Positions 40,449-49,500 of a stretch of DNA of 49,510 bases are shown one piece after another. Each line of letters opens with the position of its first letter. The first letter of the stretch is position 1. The notes under the pieces were generated by a model. The model was not told the origin of the DNA and made no database searches. It saw only the letters and a program-made list of their open reading frames with translations. The position numbers and the translations under genes are program-made. Source of the stretch: Anaerolineales bacterium (lineage in GTDB: Bacteria > Chloroflexota > Anaerolineae > Anaerolineales > RBG-16-64-43); contig JAFGKK010000061.1 of NCBI GenBank assembly GCA_016928575.1, positions 1 through 49,510 of the forward strand, given 5' to 3'.

Positions 40449-40895
40449 TTGCAGGCCGATCCCGCATCCGCTGTCATAATCCGAAACGCCACGGAGTCCG
40501 ACGCGCCGGCTATCGCCCGCTTGGTGGGGCAATTGGGGTATCCTTCGAGCGACGCCCAAATCGCGGATCGAATCTCGAGAATGCGCGGGAGCCCGGAATA
40601 CGCCGTCTGGGTCGCGGAGACGGAAGGACGCGTGGTCGGGCTGGTCGGCGTCTTTCTCCATAGTGCGCTTGAATACGACGGATTGCACGGCCGCCTGCTG
40701 GGGCTGGTGGTGGACGAGCCATACCGCGGCCGGGGCATCGGAGAACGGATGATGGCATGGACGGAGGGCCGGCTCAAGCAACGCGGGATCGACAAATTGA
40801 CCCTCACTAGCGGACGCCAGCGGATTGAAGCCCACGAGCTCTACCGGCGGCTCGGGTACGAACAACCCGGACTGCGCTTCGGCAAGGATTTATAG
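40449..40895 (+). CDS. GNAT-family N-acetyltransferase
   Basis: A 148-residue GNAT protein with acetyl-CoA motif A (LVVDEPYRGRGIGERMMAW) and the C-terminal HELYRRLGYEQ. It probably starts at TTG 40449, supported by GGAGA 7 bases upstream; no ATG is available near the family start. The substrate is unknown. It stands 25 bases ahead of the HAD gene and could be co-transcribed with it. Confidence 0.85.
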   Translation: MQADPASAVIIRNATESDAPAIARLVGQLGYPSSDAQIADRISRMRGSPEYAVWVAETEGRVVGLVGVFLHSALEYDGLHGRLLGLVVDEPYRGRGIGERMMAWTEGRLKQRGIDKLTLTSGRQRIEAHELYRRLGYEQPGLRFGKDL

Positions 40896-40919
40896 GCGCT
40901 GGGGAGAAAATGCCGGCGG

Positions 40920-41618
40920 ATGAGCCCCGGCAAAACCCGCTGGATCGTGTTCGACGCGATGGGCGTGATCTTTGACGAAGCCGACGACGTCTCCAACCGG
41001 CTCGTCCCGTTTCTCCGCCGGCGGGGCTGCTCCGCCGACGGGGAAACCGTGCACGCCGCGTACCGGCAGGCCAGCTTGGGGCGGATCGCTCCCCGTGAAT
41101 TACGGAACGGCTTCGGGCTGGGGCGGGAATATCCCGCCGTCGAACGCGAATATCTCGACAACTGCCTGCAGCTGGATCCGCACCTGCTGGAAACCGCGGA
41201 AGCGCTGGCGGGGAAATATTCCCTGGCGATCCTCTCCAACGACGTCGCCGAGTGGTCGGCCTATCTGCGAAAACGGCACGGGTTGGAAAAGCTGTTTCGA
41301 ATTACGGTGACCAGCGGCGAGGCCGGTTTCCGCAAACCGGATCCGGCGATCTACCGCATTCTGCTCGAGCGCCTGCGCGCCGACGGGAAGGATTGCCTAT
41401 TCATCGACGACCGGAGGGAAAACCTTCCGCCGGCGGCCGCGCTGGGGATCTTTTCGGTGTGGCTGGCGAAGGAGGGAAGCGGCGACCAGGACGCGGCCTA
41501 TCCACGGATCGGCAGCCTCGCGGAACTGCCGGGGCTGGCGGATGAATATTTCTCAAACAGCCCGTCATCCTCACCCGGCAATCCCCCATTTTCCAAAGGA
41601 TACCATCGCGTGTTGTAG
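40920..41618 (+). CDS. HAD-superfamily hydrolase with altered motif I
   Basis: A 232-residue HAD-IA type phosphatase-like protein. Motif I reads VFDAMGVIF, so the nucleophile D12 is present, but the second aspartate, the usual acid/base, is Met14. Motif II is LSNDV, motif III is around GFRKPDP, and motif IV is FIDDRREN. The change suggests reduced or different activity, as seen in some HAD subfamilies. The last roughly 20 residues (SNSPSSSPGNPPFSKG) overlap an inverted-repeat-like stretch and look non-native. ATG 40920 is the first in frame. Confidence 0.8.
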   Translation: MSPGKTRWIVFDAMGVIFDEADDVSNRLVPFLRRRGCSADGETVHAAYRQASLGRIAPRELRNGFGLGREYPAVEREYLDNCLQLDPHLLETAEALAGKYSLAILSNDVAEWSAYLRKRHGLEKLFRITVTSGEAGFRKPDPAIYRILLERLRADGKDCLFIDDRRENLPPAAALGIFSVWLAKEGSGDQDAAYPRIGSLAELPGLADEYFSNSPSSSPGNPPFSKGYHRVL

Positions 41619-41676
41619 GATCGCGCAGTCCGGGAGATGGCCATAGGGGGATGGAGGGAATGGATCGGGAGGCGCG

Positions 41677-42921
41677 ATGTGCAATGAACTTTTTTTATTA
41701 TCCGCCCCCTCCCCTGCCCTCCCCCGCCAAGCAGCCCGCTTGTCGGGGGAGGATTTCGCGCAGGAATCCTCCCCCGCCAGGCGGATGATGCCTGACGGAT
41801 CAGAACCCACGACGCAGGAATCCTCCCCCGCCAGGCGGATGATGCCTGACGGATCAGAACCCACGACGCGGGAATCCTCCCCCGGTAGGCGGGTTATGCC
41901 TAACGGGGGAGGACAGAGGAGGGGGATCCTTCTGGCTGGGATTGCATCAGCGGCATGCGCATGCGGTTTCTTTACGGTGCGCCCGTCGCCGGCACCCACT
42001 CCCTCCGCGGCGCCCACGGAATGCTCCACGCCGAATCCTTCGACCCTGCCGGTTGCCGCCGGGCAGGTTGCCATCCCCGTGGAAGGAAGCCTCCAGAATC
42101 CGGCCTGGTCTCCGGAAGGCGTCCGGCTGATGTTCACCCGGTTTTCCGGCGGATACAACCGCGGTCCGGCGGACATCCTGATCTACGACCTGAGGGATCA
42201 CTCCCTAAGGGTTCTCGTTTCCGACGGCAGCGACAATGTCAACCTTCCCGGATCAGCGTGGAATGCCGCCACAAGCCGGATCGTCTTTTCCTCCTCCCGC
42301 GAACCGCACGACGAAATTTATTGGATCGCCGAGGACGGCGGACCTGGTGAGGAGATCCGAATCACCGACCGCGCCGACCGGATGGCCTACGAACCTTCGC
42401 TTTCCCCCGACGGCGTCCGGGTGGTTTTCGAATCGCACCGGCTGGACGCGGAGGACAACGGCGTGATCACCGTGTTCGCGGTGGATGGATCGGACCCGTA
42501 TCGGGCGCTGACGGATCCGCAGGAGGATTGCCGCCAGCCGAACTGGTCGCCCGCCGGCGGACGCATCGTCTATCAGAGGTTCGACGGAACGCAATGGGAT
42601 TTGTGGGTGGTCAACGCGGACGGATCGGACCGCAGGCGGATCACCGGCGGCGACGGCGACAAGACCGACGCTTCCTTCTCTCCAGACGGGGAATGGATCG
42701 TGTTCAGCGTGGAAGAGCCGGACGGCGGATCCGTGAACCTGTTTGTCATCTCCGTTTCCGGCGGTGATCCGATCCAAACCACGCGGGTGTCCGGGTACGC
42801 GGGAGCCCCTTCCTGGTCGCCGGACGGCAAATACCTTGCCTTCGAATATTCCCCCGCAGATCCGGACAGATCGCCCGGAACGGCGATCTGGATCGTCGCG
42901 GCGCCGACGTTGCCGGTTTGA
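41677..42921 (+). CDS. PD40/TolB-like beta-propeller protein with repeat-derived N-terminus
   Basis: From about residue 135 the protein is a TolB-like propeller with repeated blades (NPAWSPEGVRLMFTRF, YEPSLSPDGVRVVFESH, QPNWSPAGGRIVYQRF, DASFSPDGEWIVFSV, APSWSPDGKYLAFEY). A hydrophobic stretch (GILLAGIASAACACGFF) could be a signal or lipobox. The first roughly 75 residues are encoded by a palindromic repeat block with two exact 18-residue repeats (ESSPARRMMPDGSEPTT units). ATG 41677 has GGAGG 4-5 bases upstream; ATG 41896, after the repeats, is an alternative that would give a short, plausible signal peptide. It is probably surface-located and of unknown ligand. Confidence 0.75.
   Translation: MCNELFLLSAPSPALPRQAARLSGEDFAQESSPARRMMPDGSEPTTQESSPARRMMPDGSEPTTRESSPGRRVMPNGGGQRRGILLAGIASAACACGFFTVRPSPAPTPSAAPTECSTPNPSTLPVAAGQVAIPVEGSLQNPAWSPEGVRLMFTRFSGGYNRGPADILIYDLRDHSLRVLVSDGSDNVNLPGSAWNAATSRIVFSSSREPHDEIYWIAEDGGPGEEIRITDRADRMAYEPSLSPDGVRVVFESHRLDAEDNGVITVFAVDGSDPYRALTDPQEDCRQPNWSPAGGRIVYQRFDGTQWDLWVVNADGSDRRRITGGDGDKTDASFSPDGEWIVFSVEEPDGGSVNLFVISVSGGDPIQTTRVSGYAGAPSWSPDGKYLAFEYSPADPDRSPGTAIWIVAAPTLPV
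41699..41924. repeat. Palindromic element with 54-bp direct repeats inside a coding region
   Basis: The outer inverted ends CCCCCTCCCCTGCCCTCCCCC and GGGGGAGGACAGAGGAGGGGG match in type those at 46441-46532. Inside are two identical 54-base units (about 41765-41818 and 41819-41872) and a third, diverged one. Confidence 0.75.
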
Positions 42922-43048
42922 GCATGGCTTGCTCCCCTGGGAGCTGTTCAGACAGCCGGAGCGCGCTACTGAATCGACTTCCTTGAATTCGTGTGACCGT
43001 CATCCCCGCGCCGGCCGCAGTGGTCGGAGGCGTGGTGCGGGCTTGACG

Positions 43049-43077
43049 CTCGAAAGCCGCCGGACGGCGCTTTCGAG
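43049..43077. repeat. Hairpin between convergent genes
   Basis: CTCGAAAGC(C)GCC and GGCGCTTTCGAG pair around GGAC. There is no T run, so termination by this hairpin is uncertain. The rest of 42922-43124 shows no gene. Confidence 0.5.
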
Positions 43078-43124
43078 GCAGACGCTCCTCCACGCTCCGT
43101 TGGTGGAAATTCCGCGCCGTATTC

Positions 43125-44579
43125 CTATCCCAGCTCCTGCTGCGCGCAGTCTTCGATCGTCTGGGCGGCCTGTTCCGGCGTCACCCTCCCGGCCAAGAGG
43201 TCCCAGACGCTGTCGTAGACGACTTGGCCCAAATACGGACCCAGGTACTGGTCATAGTACAGCTGCAGGTATTTCGCCTTGGCAAGCTGGCGTTGGACGG
43301 CGAGCAGGAGGGGATCCGTCAAGCCCGCTTCGCCGCCCTTGACCACCGGGATGCATAAGTTTTCTTCCGCGCATCGGATTTGAGCCTCCACCCGGGTCAG
43401 GTACTTCGCGAAATCGACGGCCTCGGCCGGGGCGTTCTTGCCGACGGCGAAGCCGTTGCCGCCGCCGAACACGTCGTCCGGGTCGCCCGCCCCGCCCTCG
43501 ACCGCCGGGAAGGGAAACCAGCCGAGGTTTTCGAGGAAATCCTGCGGGTCTCCGCTATTGTCCCGATCCACCATCGGGGCCCATTGACCCATCAGCTCCA
43601 TCGCGGCATCGCCGTAGCCCATGGCGGTTGCTTCGTCGATGTAGGACGCGGTCAGAAAGTCTTCCTGAAACGCCGAATTCGCAACCAGCTTCTGGAGCTC
43701 CCGGCCGGCCTCGACGAACGCCGGATCGGCGAAGGATCCCGTGCGGTCGTAGGCCGATTCGAACGCGGCTTGGCCGCCGATGCGGGTGGCCAGGTACGCG
43801 TACCAGAACATGCCCGGCCATCTGTCGCCTTCGCCGAGGGCCACCGGGATGATCCCGGCCGCCTGGAGCTTCATGATGTCGATGAAGAAGTCGCTCCATG
43901 TCGCGGGCGGATTGGGGATTCCGGCGGATGCGAAGAGCTGCTTGTTGTACCAGAAACCCACCAAGCCCATATCCCACGGCACGCCGTAATTCCTGCCGCC
44001 GTACGAATATACGCCGAGCGCCCCCGGGCTGAAGGTGCCGCGCCAGGCTCCCCCGTCCGAGTCGAGGTAGGCGGTGATGTCCTTGAGCAATCCGGCCTCG
44101 GCATATTCGTTCAGCGTCCGGCCGCCCCAGCTCTGAAAAAGGTCGGGCGGATCGCCGGATTGCATCACCGTGGTGAGTTTGGTTGTAAAGGGCTCGTTTT
44201 CAAGCACGGTGACGTGGATGGTCACGTTGGGATGGACGGCCATGTACTCATCCGCCAGGGTCTGCCAGTAATCCCGCCCTTCGTTGGAGGAATTTATATG
44301 CCACCAGGTGAAGGTCACCGGGGACGTGCCGGTCGGCTCGACGGTCGGGACGGGCGGCTCCGCCGTGCCGGTCGGTTCCGCGGGCTCGTCCGGCGCGGAG
44401 GCCGCGGCCGCGGTGGCGGCGCCCGTGGCGGCCGCCGGCGGCGAATCGGTTCCGCGGGTCATCAGGTAAACGCCGCCGATCGCCGCAGAAGCAAGAAAAC
44501 CGCACATACAACAAACGAGCGCCGCCAATCCCGCGGCGACGATGTATCGGATTGCGTTGTTGGATTTCCGAACGGTCAT
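43125..44579 (-). CDS. Extracellular solute-binding protein (family 1), paralogue A
   Basis: A 484-residue ABC-type sugar-binding protein. It has an N-terminal membrane/signal helix (about residues 9-38), an Ala/Pro/Thr-rich linker, and the binding domain beginning TFTWWHINSS. Landmarks are SGDPPDLFQSWGG, GVPWDMGLVGFWYNKQLF, the sugar-site region WPGMFWYAYLATRIGG, and GGGNGFAVGKNAPAEAVDF. Carbohydrate import is the usual role; the sugar is unknown. ATG 44579 has GGAGGG upstream. No permease or ATPase gene lies nearby, so it is an orphan binding protein. It is about half identical by eye to the next gene upstream. Confidence 0.88.
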   Translation of the reverse strand: MTVRKSNNAIRYIVAAGLAALVCCMCGFLASAAIGGVYLMTRGTDSPPAAATGAATAAAASAPDEPAEPTGTAEPPVPTVEPTGTSPVTFTWWHINSSNEGRDYWQTLADEYMAVHPNVTIHVTVLENEPFTTKLTTVMQSGDPPDLFQSWGGRTLNEYAEAGLLKDITAYLDSDGGAWRGTFSPGALGVYSYGGRNYGVPWDMGLVGFWYNKQLFASAGIPNPPATWSDFFIDIMKLQAAGIIPVALGEGDRWPGMFWYAYLATRIGGQAAFESAYDRTGSFADPAFVEAGRELQKLVANSAFQEDFLTASYIDEATAMGYGDAAMELMGQWAPMVDRDNSGDPQDFLENLGWFPFPAVEGGAGDPDDVFGGGNGFAVGKNAPAEAVDFAKYLTRVEAQIRCAEENLCIPVVKGGEAGLTDPLLLAVQRQLAKAKYLQLYYDQYLGPYLGQVVYDSVWDLLAGRVTPEQAAQTIEDCAQQELG

Positions 44580-44786
44580 ATTCCCTCCATTAAGAAGATC
44601 TGAACAGTTCGATAGAACCAATAGATTATCCCCGAATCGGTCGACGCGCGCAATCTCCGCCGGCGAAGTCCGTTCGCCGTCTTTTCCGAACGGCGGCGAG
44701 CGCCGGTGGAAACGGATATTCGAGGGCGGCCGGGCGGTCCGGATGAAACTTGATCGGCTTCCCCGTTCATTCGCCGGACGGGGGGA

Positions 44787-46208
44787 TCACCCCAAATCCG
44801 CTTCGGCCGCGTCTTCGATCCCCCGGGCGGCTTGTTCCGGCGAGAGCGTCCCGGCGAAGATTCCCCAGACGCCGTCGTTTATTGCGCTCTCCATCGTCCT
44901 GGGCAGAGCTGAGTCATAGTACAGCTGCACGTATCCGGCCTTCCAAACCGCCTGCTGAATGACGACCATCAAGGGATACGTCAATCCCGCTGCGCCGCCT
45001 CGGACCGGCGGGAGGGATGAACCGAAAGCAGCCGCCGCATACCGGGCAAGCGATTCCGCGCGGGTAAGATACTTGAGGAAATCGACGGCTTCCGGCGGGG
45101 CGTTCCTGCCGACCATAAAGCCTTTTCCACCGCCGAGGACATCGTCCGGATCGCCCCTTCCGCCTTCGACCGCCGGGAAGGGGAACCAACCCAGCGCATC
45201 CCCAAGCCCTTGCTTGTCGGCGCTGGCGAAATTATACGCGGTCGGACTCCACTCGCCCATCAGCTCCATCGCAGCCCGGCCGTCGCCGATCAGGGCGGCC
45301 ACGTCTTCGTAAGCCGTGTCCAGGAATCCCTCCTGGAAGGGCGAGCGCGTCACGAGATCCCTGAGCAGTTCTCCGGCTTCCAGGAACGGCGGATCGGCGA
45401 AGGACCCCGTGCGGCTGCAGGCGGCCTCGAAGGCGGCCTGGCCGCCGAGGCGGGTGGCGAGGTATTCCCACCACAGTGCGGCCGGCCACCGATCGCCGGC
45501 GCCGACGGCGATCGGCGTGATCCCGGCAGCCGCGAGCGCGTCGACGGCGTGGAGGAATTCCGCCCAGGTCGCGGGCGGAGCGGTTATCCCGGCCCGCGCG
45601 AAGAGCGTCTTGTTGTACCAGATCCCGGCCATTCCCATCTCCCACGGCGCGCCGTAGTTCCTGCCTGCGAAGGAAAAAACGCCCAGGGCGCCCGGACCGA
45701 ACGTCTCGCGCCAGGCGCCGCCGTCGGCGTCGAGGTACCCGGTGATATCCAACAGGAAACCGGCTTTGGCGTACGCGGTTAACTCGGATCCGCCCCAGCT
45801 GAGGAAAATATCGGGCGGATCGCCGGCCCGCATGGCGTTATCCACGGCGGTTTTGTGGGATCCGCCGCCTTCCGGCGTGGTGATTTCGATCGTCACGTTG
45901 GGATGCGCGGCCGTGTATTCGTCGGCCAGCTTCCGCCAGACTTCTCGGGTATTCGTCACATCATCGGTATGCCACCAACGAATGGTCACCGGTCCGGCGC
46001 GGGTCGGCCCGACGGTGGGGAGGGAGGATGCGGCCGCGTCCGGAGGGGAAGCCGCCGCCTCGGCGGACGGGGAACGGCTTTCCCGCCCCGGCAGGGGGAC
46101 GCCGCCGCGGTGGACCGCAAAAACAATCACTACGGTTGAAACGAGGCAGACCGATAATCCGATCGGCAACCCGGCTGCCAGCGAGCTTTTGGATTTCCCC
46201 TTTTGCAT
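44787..46208 (-). CDS. Extracellular solute-binding protein (family 1), paralogue B
   Basis: A 473-residue paralogue of the gene at 43125-44579, with an N-terminal signal/anchor helix (LPIGLSVCLVSTVVIVFAV), an Ala/Ser/Pro linker, and the binding domain starting TIRWWHTDDV. Shared landmarks are AGDPPDIFLSWGG, GAPWEMGMAGIWYNKTLF, WPAALWWEYLATRLGG and GGGKGFMVGRNAPPEAVDF. ATG 46208 has GGGAGGG 4 bases upstream. It is 207 bases from paralogue A, with no permease or ATPase nearby. The tandem arrangement suggests a recent duplication and divergence in ligand. Confidence 0.88.
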   Translation of the reverse strand: MQKGKSKSSLAAGLPIGLSVCLVSTVVIVFAVHRGGVPLPGRESRSPSAEAAASPPDAAASSLPTVGPTRAGPVTIRWWHTDDVTNTREVWRKLADEYTAAHPNVTIEITTPEGGGSHKTAVDNAMRAGDPPDIFLSWGGSELTAYAKAGFLLDITGYLDADGGAWRETFGPGALGVFSFAGRNYGAPWEMGMAGIWYNKTLFARAGITAPPATWAEFLHAVDALAAAGITPIAVGAGDRWPAALWWEYLATRLGGQAAFEAACSRTGSFADPPFLEAGELLRDLVTRSPFQEGFLDTAYEDVAALIGDGRAAMELMGEWSPTAYNFASADKQGLGDALGWFPFPAVEGGRGDPDDVLGGGKGFMVGRNAPPEAVDFLKYLTRAESLARYAAAAFGSSLPPVRGGAAGLTYPLMVVIQQAVWKAGYVQLYYDSALPRTMESAINDGVWGIFAGTLSPEQAARGIEDAAEADLG

Positions 46209-46243
46209 TAGCCCTCCCGATCCACGGCTTGACCGTCCCGAAG

Positions 46244-46440
46244 GACATTCTATCAGCGGGTGAAAAAAACGCCGCCGGCGCTGCGGAGTTGCGCCGGGCG
46301 ATCGGCGCGCTCGGACTCGATCCGGCGGGTCGGATCCTCCCCTTCGCGGTGTTCTCGCTCCCGGCCGGTCCCGGCGCGAAGGTCACCGACCGCGGCATCT
46401 GGGCCGGGAGGAACGGGAAGCTGGTAACGCTGGTCGTGTG
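46244..46440 (+). pseudogene. Possible gene remnant
   Basis: A high-GC3 stretch reading AELRRAIGALGLDPAG, then ILPFAVFSLPAGPGAKVTD and GIWAGRNGKLVTLVV looks coding, but has no clear start and runs into the palindrome at 46441. It may be the remnant of a gene interrupted by that element. The family is not recognised. Confidence 0.3.
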
Positions 46441-46532
46441 CCCCCCCTCCTCCATCCTCCCCCAGTTGCGTCGGCAGACTCTTAAAAGAAGCACAAAGGT
46501 CCTGACGCAAATGGGGGAGGTTCGGAGGGGGA
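46441..46532. repeat. MITE-like palindrome with long inverted ends
   Basis: CCCCCCTCCTCCATCCTCCC with TTGCGTC on one side and GACGCAA with GGGGGAGG...GGAGGGGG on the other form an inverted repeat of about 30 bases around an AT-richer centre. The ends resemble those at 41699-41924. Confidence 0.75.
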
Positions 46533-46565
46533 TATAATTCCCCCTTGCCGCCTAAACATCTGAGC

Positions 46566-46596
46566 GTGACGAACCGCCGGGGTCGGGTGTTACTAT
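46566..46596 (+). promoter_or_regulatory. Possible promoter of sdhCDA
   Basis: GTGACG, a 19-base spacer and TACTAT (overlapping TATAGT), about 50 bases before sdhC. Moderate match. Confidence 0.35.
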
Positions 46597-46645
46597 AGTG
46601 CCCGGTCCCGCCGCGCGCAACGCCGTGCTGGAACGGAGCCCTGGC

Positions 46646-47059
46646 ATGCAATCGTTTGTCCGATTCACCCGCGCCTCCCTGCATTACCGCCCGCGGGAGG
46701 GAATGGTCGCCTTTGTGCTTCACCGCATCAGCGGGCTGGCGGTGCTGCTGTTCCTTTCGATTCACATCGTCGACACGTCGATGGTGTACCTTCACCCGCA
46801 GGGGTATGAGCAGTTCATGGCCGTGTACCGCTCCCCCTTCTTCATGCTGGCCGAGATCGCGCTAATGGCCGGGGTGGTCTACCACGGGCTGAACGGCTTC
46901 CGCATCGCGCTGTTCGACTTGGTCCTGCCGCAGGCCTGGACGATCGACCGGGAACGGTTGTCGGTCCGGCTCACGATCCTGCTCGCTTTCCTGTGCTGGT
47001 TGCCCGCCGGAATCATCATGGGCGGCAACTTCGTCGGCTACACCTTTCTCGGCTGGTAG
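46646..47059 (+). CDS. sdhC: Succinate dehydrogenase cytochrome b subunit
   Basis: Membrane anchor of complex II, 137 residues, with three helices. Heme/quinone region residues are present: [19 protein letters not shown] (His) and [16 protein letters not shown] (His). ATG 46646 fits the family start; GGAG lies upstream. It is followed by sdhD at 9 bases and sdhA, so this is the sdhCDA order. Confidence 0.9.
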   Translation: MQSFVRFTRASLHYRPREGMVAFVLHRISGLAVLLFLSIHIVDTSMVYLHPQGYEQFMAVYRSPFFMLAEIALMAGVVYHGLNGFRIALFDLVLPQAWTIDRERLSVRLTILLAFLCWLPAGIIMGGNFVGYTFLGW

Positions 47060-47068
47060 GAGTTTGCG

Positions 47069-47446
47069 ATGACCGCCCTGTCTACCCGCCTCTCCGCCGG
47101 CCGTCCTTCCTGGATGACCGCCGCCTGGATCCTGATGCGGCTGAGCGGGATCCTGCTCCTGCCGCTGGTCTGGATCCACGTGGTGATCCAGGACATGCTG
47201 GTCGGCGTGCATCACATCAACCTGGATTACGTGGCGATGCGCTGGGCCAGCTTCGGCTGGCGCGCGTACGACGCGTTCCTGCTTTGCTTCGCCTTCGCGC
47301 ACGGCGTAAACGGCCTGCGCCAAGTGCTGGAAGATTACATCCACGGCCGGCGGACGCGGCGCGTGATCCGAATCCTGCTGTTTCTGTTTTGGCTGTTCGT
47401 CACGCTGCTCGGGGCCGCCGCCGTGATCGGAGGAGTCCGTTCATGA
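47069..47446 (+). CDS. sdhD: Succinate dehydrogenase membrane anchor subunit
   Basis: A 125-residue protein with three membrane helices and histidines in the first two ([19 protein letters not shown] and [19 protein letters not shown]). AGGAG precedes ATG 47069. Its stop overlaps the sdhA ATG (ATGA), fixing both ends. It pairs with SdhC to hold the heme and quinone sites. Confidence 0.88.
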   Translation: MTALSTRLSAGRPSWMTAAWILMRLSGILLLPLVWIHVVIQDMLVGVHHINLDYVAMRWASFGWRAYDAFLLCFAFAHGVNGLRQVLEDYIHGRRTRRVIRILLFLFWLFVTLLGAAAVIGGVRS

Positions 47447-49254
47447 CCGCAGAGCACACGTTCGACGCGGTGATCGTCGGAGCCGGCGGAGCCGGCCTGA
47501 TGGCCGCGCTGCACGCATCGCCGGGAACGAAGGTGGCGGTGCTTTCCAAGATGCACCCCGTCCGCTCGCACACCGGGACGGCGCAGGGCGGCGTGGCCGC
47601 GCCTCTGGGAAACATGGAGGAAGACCGCTGGGATTGGTACATGTACGACACCGTCAAGGGCGGCGATTACCTGGTCGACCAGGACGCGGCCGAGATCCTC
47701 GCCCGCGAATCGGCCGAGACGGTGCTCGAGCTCGAGCACCTCGGACTGCCCTTCGACCGCACGCCCGACGGCCGGATCGAACAGCGCCGCTTCGGCGGCC
47801 ACACCCGCGAGTTCGGCAAGGCGCCCATCATGCGCGCCTGCAAGAGCGCCGACCGCACCGGCTTGATGATCCTGCAGACCCTGTACCAGAATTGCCTCCG
47901 CCGCGCGGTGCGCTTCTTCGACGAATTCTTCGTCCTCGACCTGATCCTGGAGGACGGCGCGGTCCGCGGCGTGGCGGCGGTGGAGATCAAGACCGGTGAA
48001 ATGCACCTCTTCCACGCCAAGGCCGTGCTGCTCGCCAGCGGCGGCTTCGGGCGGATGTTCGCCGTCACCTCCAACGCCCACTCGCTCACCGGCGAACCCG
48101 TGGCGGCCGTCTACCGCCGCGGCCTGCCGCTGGAGGACATGGAATTCTTCCAATTCCACCCGACCGGCATTTACAAAATGGGAATCCTGCTTTCGGAGGC
48201 GGCGCGGGCCGAGGGCGGGATCCTGCTCAACGGCGCGGGCGAACGCTTCCTCGAAAAGTACGCGCCGCATCTCAAAGACCTCGCCCCGCGCGACATGATC
48301 TCGCGCTTTATGTACCAGGAGATCCGCGCCGGACGGGGCGTGGAGGGGAAGGATTACCTGCACCTCGACCTGCGGCCGGAGACGATCAACCGCTTCGGCA
48401 GCGCGCCGGGCGGCCGGACCGTCGCCGCGGCCGACCTCGAGGCTTCGCTGCCCGACATCATCGAGTTGATGCGGGTCTATCAAGGGATCGATCCGATGAA
48501 GGCGCCGGTGCCCGTCCAGCCGACCGCGCATTACTCCATGGGCGGCATCCCGACCGATTGCAACGGGCGCGTGCTGCGCTCCGCCGCCGCGCCGGGCGGG
48601 AATCCCGACACGGTGCCGGGTCTGTTTGCCGCGGGCGAATGCGCCTGCGTCTCGGTTCACGGCGCCAACCGCTTGGGGACCAATTCGCTCGTCGACCTGC
48701 TGGTGTTCGGCCGGCGCAGCGGGCTCGCGATCTCGGAATACTGCGCCGTCCGCACGCTGGGTGCGCTTCCGGCCGACGCCGGGAAGGACGCGGAGCGCGA
48801 ACTGATCCGCCTCAAGGAAAGCCGCGGGTCCGAACGGGTCGGCGCACTGCGCGCCGCGATGCAGCGCTGCATGACCGAACACGTCGGAGTCCAGCGCATC
48901 GCCCGCGGGCTGGAGAAGGCCCTGCAGATCCTGCGCGATCTGAAATCCCGCTACCGACGAATCGGTCTGGCGGACCTCGGGCGCCGGTGGAACACCGAGA
49001 TCCTCGAAGCCTTCGAACTCGGCGGTCTGCTCGACCTAGCCGAAGTGACCGCCGCCTGCGCCCTGCACCGCACCGAAAGCCGCGGGGCTCATTTCCGCGA
49101 GGATTTTTCCAGCCGCGACGATTCCAACTGGCTCCATCACACGCTCGCCCGGCGCAGCGGCGGAGCGGGCGCGGCCCCGGTCTTCGAAGGCGTCCGCTTC
49201 GAGCAACGCCCGGTGGTCATCACCCGTTTCGCGCCGGAGGCGCGTGATTATTAA
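47443..49254 (+). CDS. sdhA: Succinate dehydrogenase flavoprotein subunit
   Basis: Oxidises succinate to fumarate on the cytoplasmic side of complex II. The 603-residue protein has the FAD-binding [10 protein letters not shown], the covalent-flavin histidine H43 in [22 protein letters not shown], the active-site [24 protein letters not shown] and [20 protein letters not shown] 47443 overlaps the sdhD stop. The iron-sulfur subunit gene sdhB, which should follow, is not within the remaining 256 bases; these hold repeats only. Confidence 0.95.
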   Translation: MTAEHTFDAVIVGAGGAGLMAALHASPGTKVAVLSKMHPVRSHTGTAQGGVAAPLGNMEEDRWDWYMYDTVKGGDYLVDQDAAEILARESAETVLELEHLGLPFDRTPDGRIEQRRFGGHTREFGKAPIMRACKSADRTGLMILQTLYQNCLRRAVRFFDEFFVLDLILEDGAVRGVAAVEIKTGEMHLFHAKAVLLASGGFGRMFAVTSNAHSLTGEPVAAVYRRGLPLEDMEFFQFHPTGIYKMGILLSEAARAEGGILLNGAGERFLEKYAPHLKDLAPRDMISRFMYQEIRAGRGVEGKDYLHLDLRPETINRFGSAPGGRTVAAADLEASLPDIIELMRVYQGIDPMKAPVPVQPTAHYSMGGIPTDCNGRVLRSAAAPGGNPDTVPGLFAAGECACVSVHGANRLGTNSLVDLLVFGRRSGLAISEYCAVRTLGALPADAGKDAERELIRLKESRGSERVGALRAAMQRCMTEHVGVQRIARGLEKALQILRDLKSRYRRIGLADLGRRWNTEILEAFELGGLLDLAEVTAACALHRTESRGAHFREDFSSRDDSNWLHHTLARRSGGAGAAPVFEGVRFEQRPVVITRFAPEARDY

Positions 49255-49260
49255 GCCCTC

Positions 49261-49338
49261 CCTCACCCCCATCCCCTCTCCCAGCTGATCCCTCGCTTCG
49301 CTCGGGACAGACGCTGGGAGAGATGTGTCCGGATGAGG
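49261..49338. repeat. CCTCACC...GGATGAGG palindrome after sdhA
   Basis: CCTCACCCCCATCCCCTCTC opposite a degenerate GGGAGAG...GGATGAGG, with an internal CGCTTCGCTCG hairpin. Related to the palindromes at 26616 and 28914. Confidence 0.6.
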
Positions 49339-49374
49339 TTTGCGAGAACGTCGCTGGATGTCCGCTTCTTGGGC

Positions 49375-49500
49375 GCGGGCGTGACGATCAGGATGTCATC
49401 CCCGCGTGGTTTTGGCGGGGATCCATGGACTTTTTTTCTGCGGATACAGAATTCCAAAGCCGCTGGATTCCCGCTAAGTACCCGCGGGCATGACGGGACT
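49375..49500. repeat. Dispersed GGATTCCCGC...GCGGGCATGACG repeat block
   Basis: Two related palindromic units of the type ATGTCATCCCCGCG...GGCGGGGATCC and CTGGATTCCCGC...CGCGGGCATGACG. Similar to 3298-3418. No gene is visible to the end of the window. Confidence 0.6.

Noticed and set aside
41765-41910. Direct repeats considered as a CRISPR array
   Set aside because: The 54-base units are adjacent without unique spacers, lie in a coding frame, and no cas gene is in the window.
46253-46795. Open frame of 180 residues on the minus strand over the sdhC start
   Set aside because: It lies antisense to sdhC, has His/Arg-rich shadow composition and no recognisable domain.
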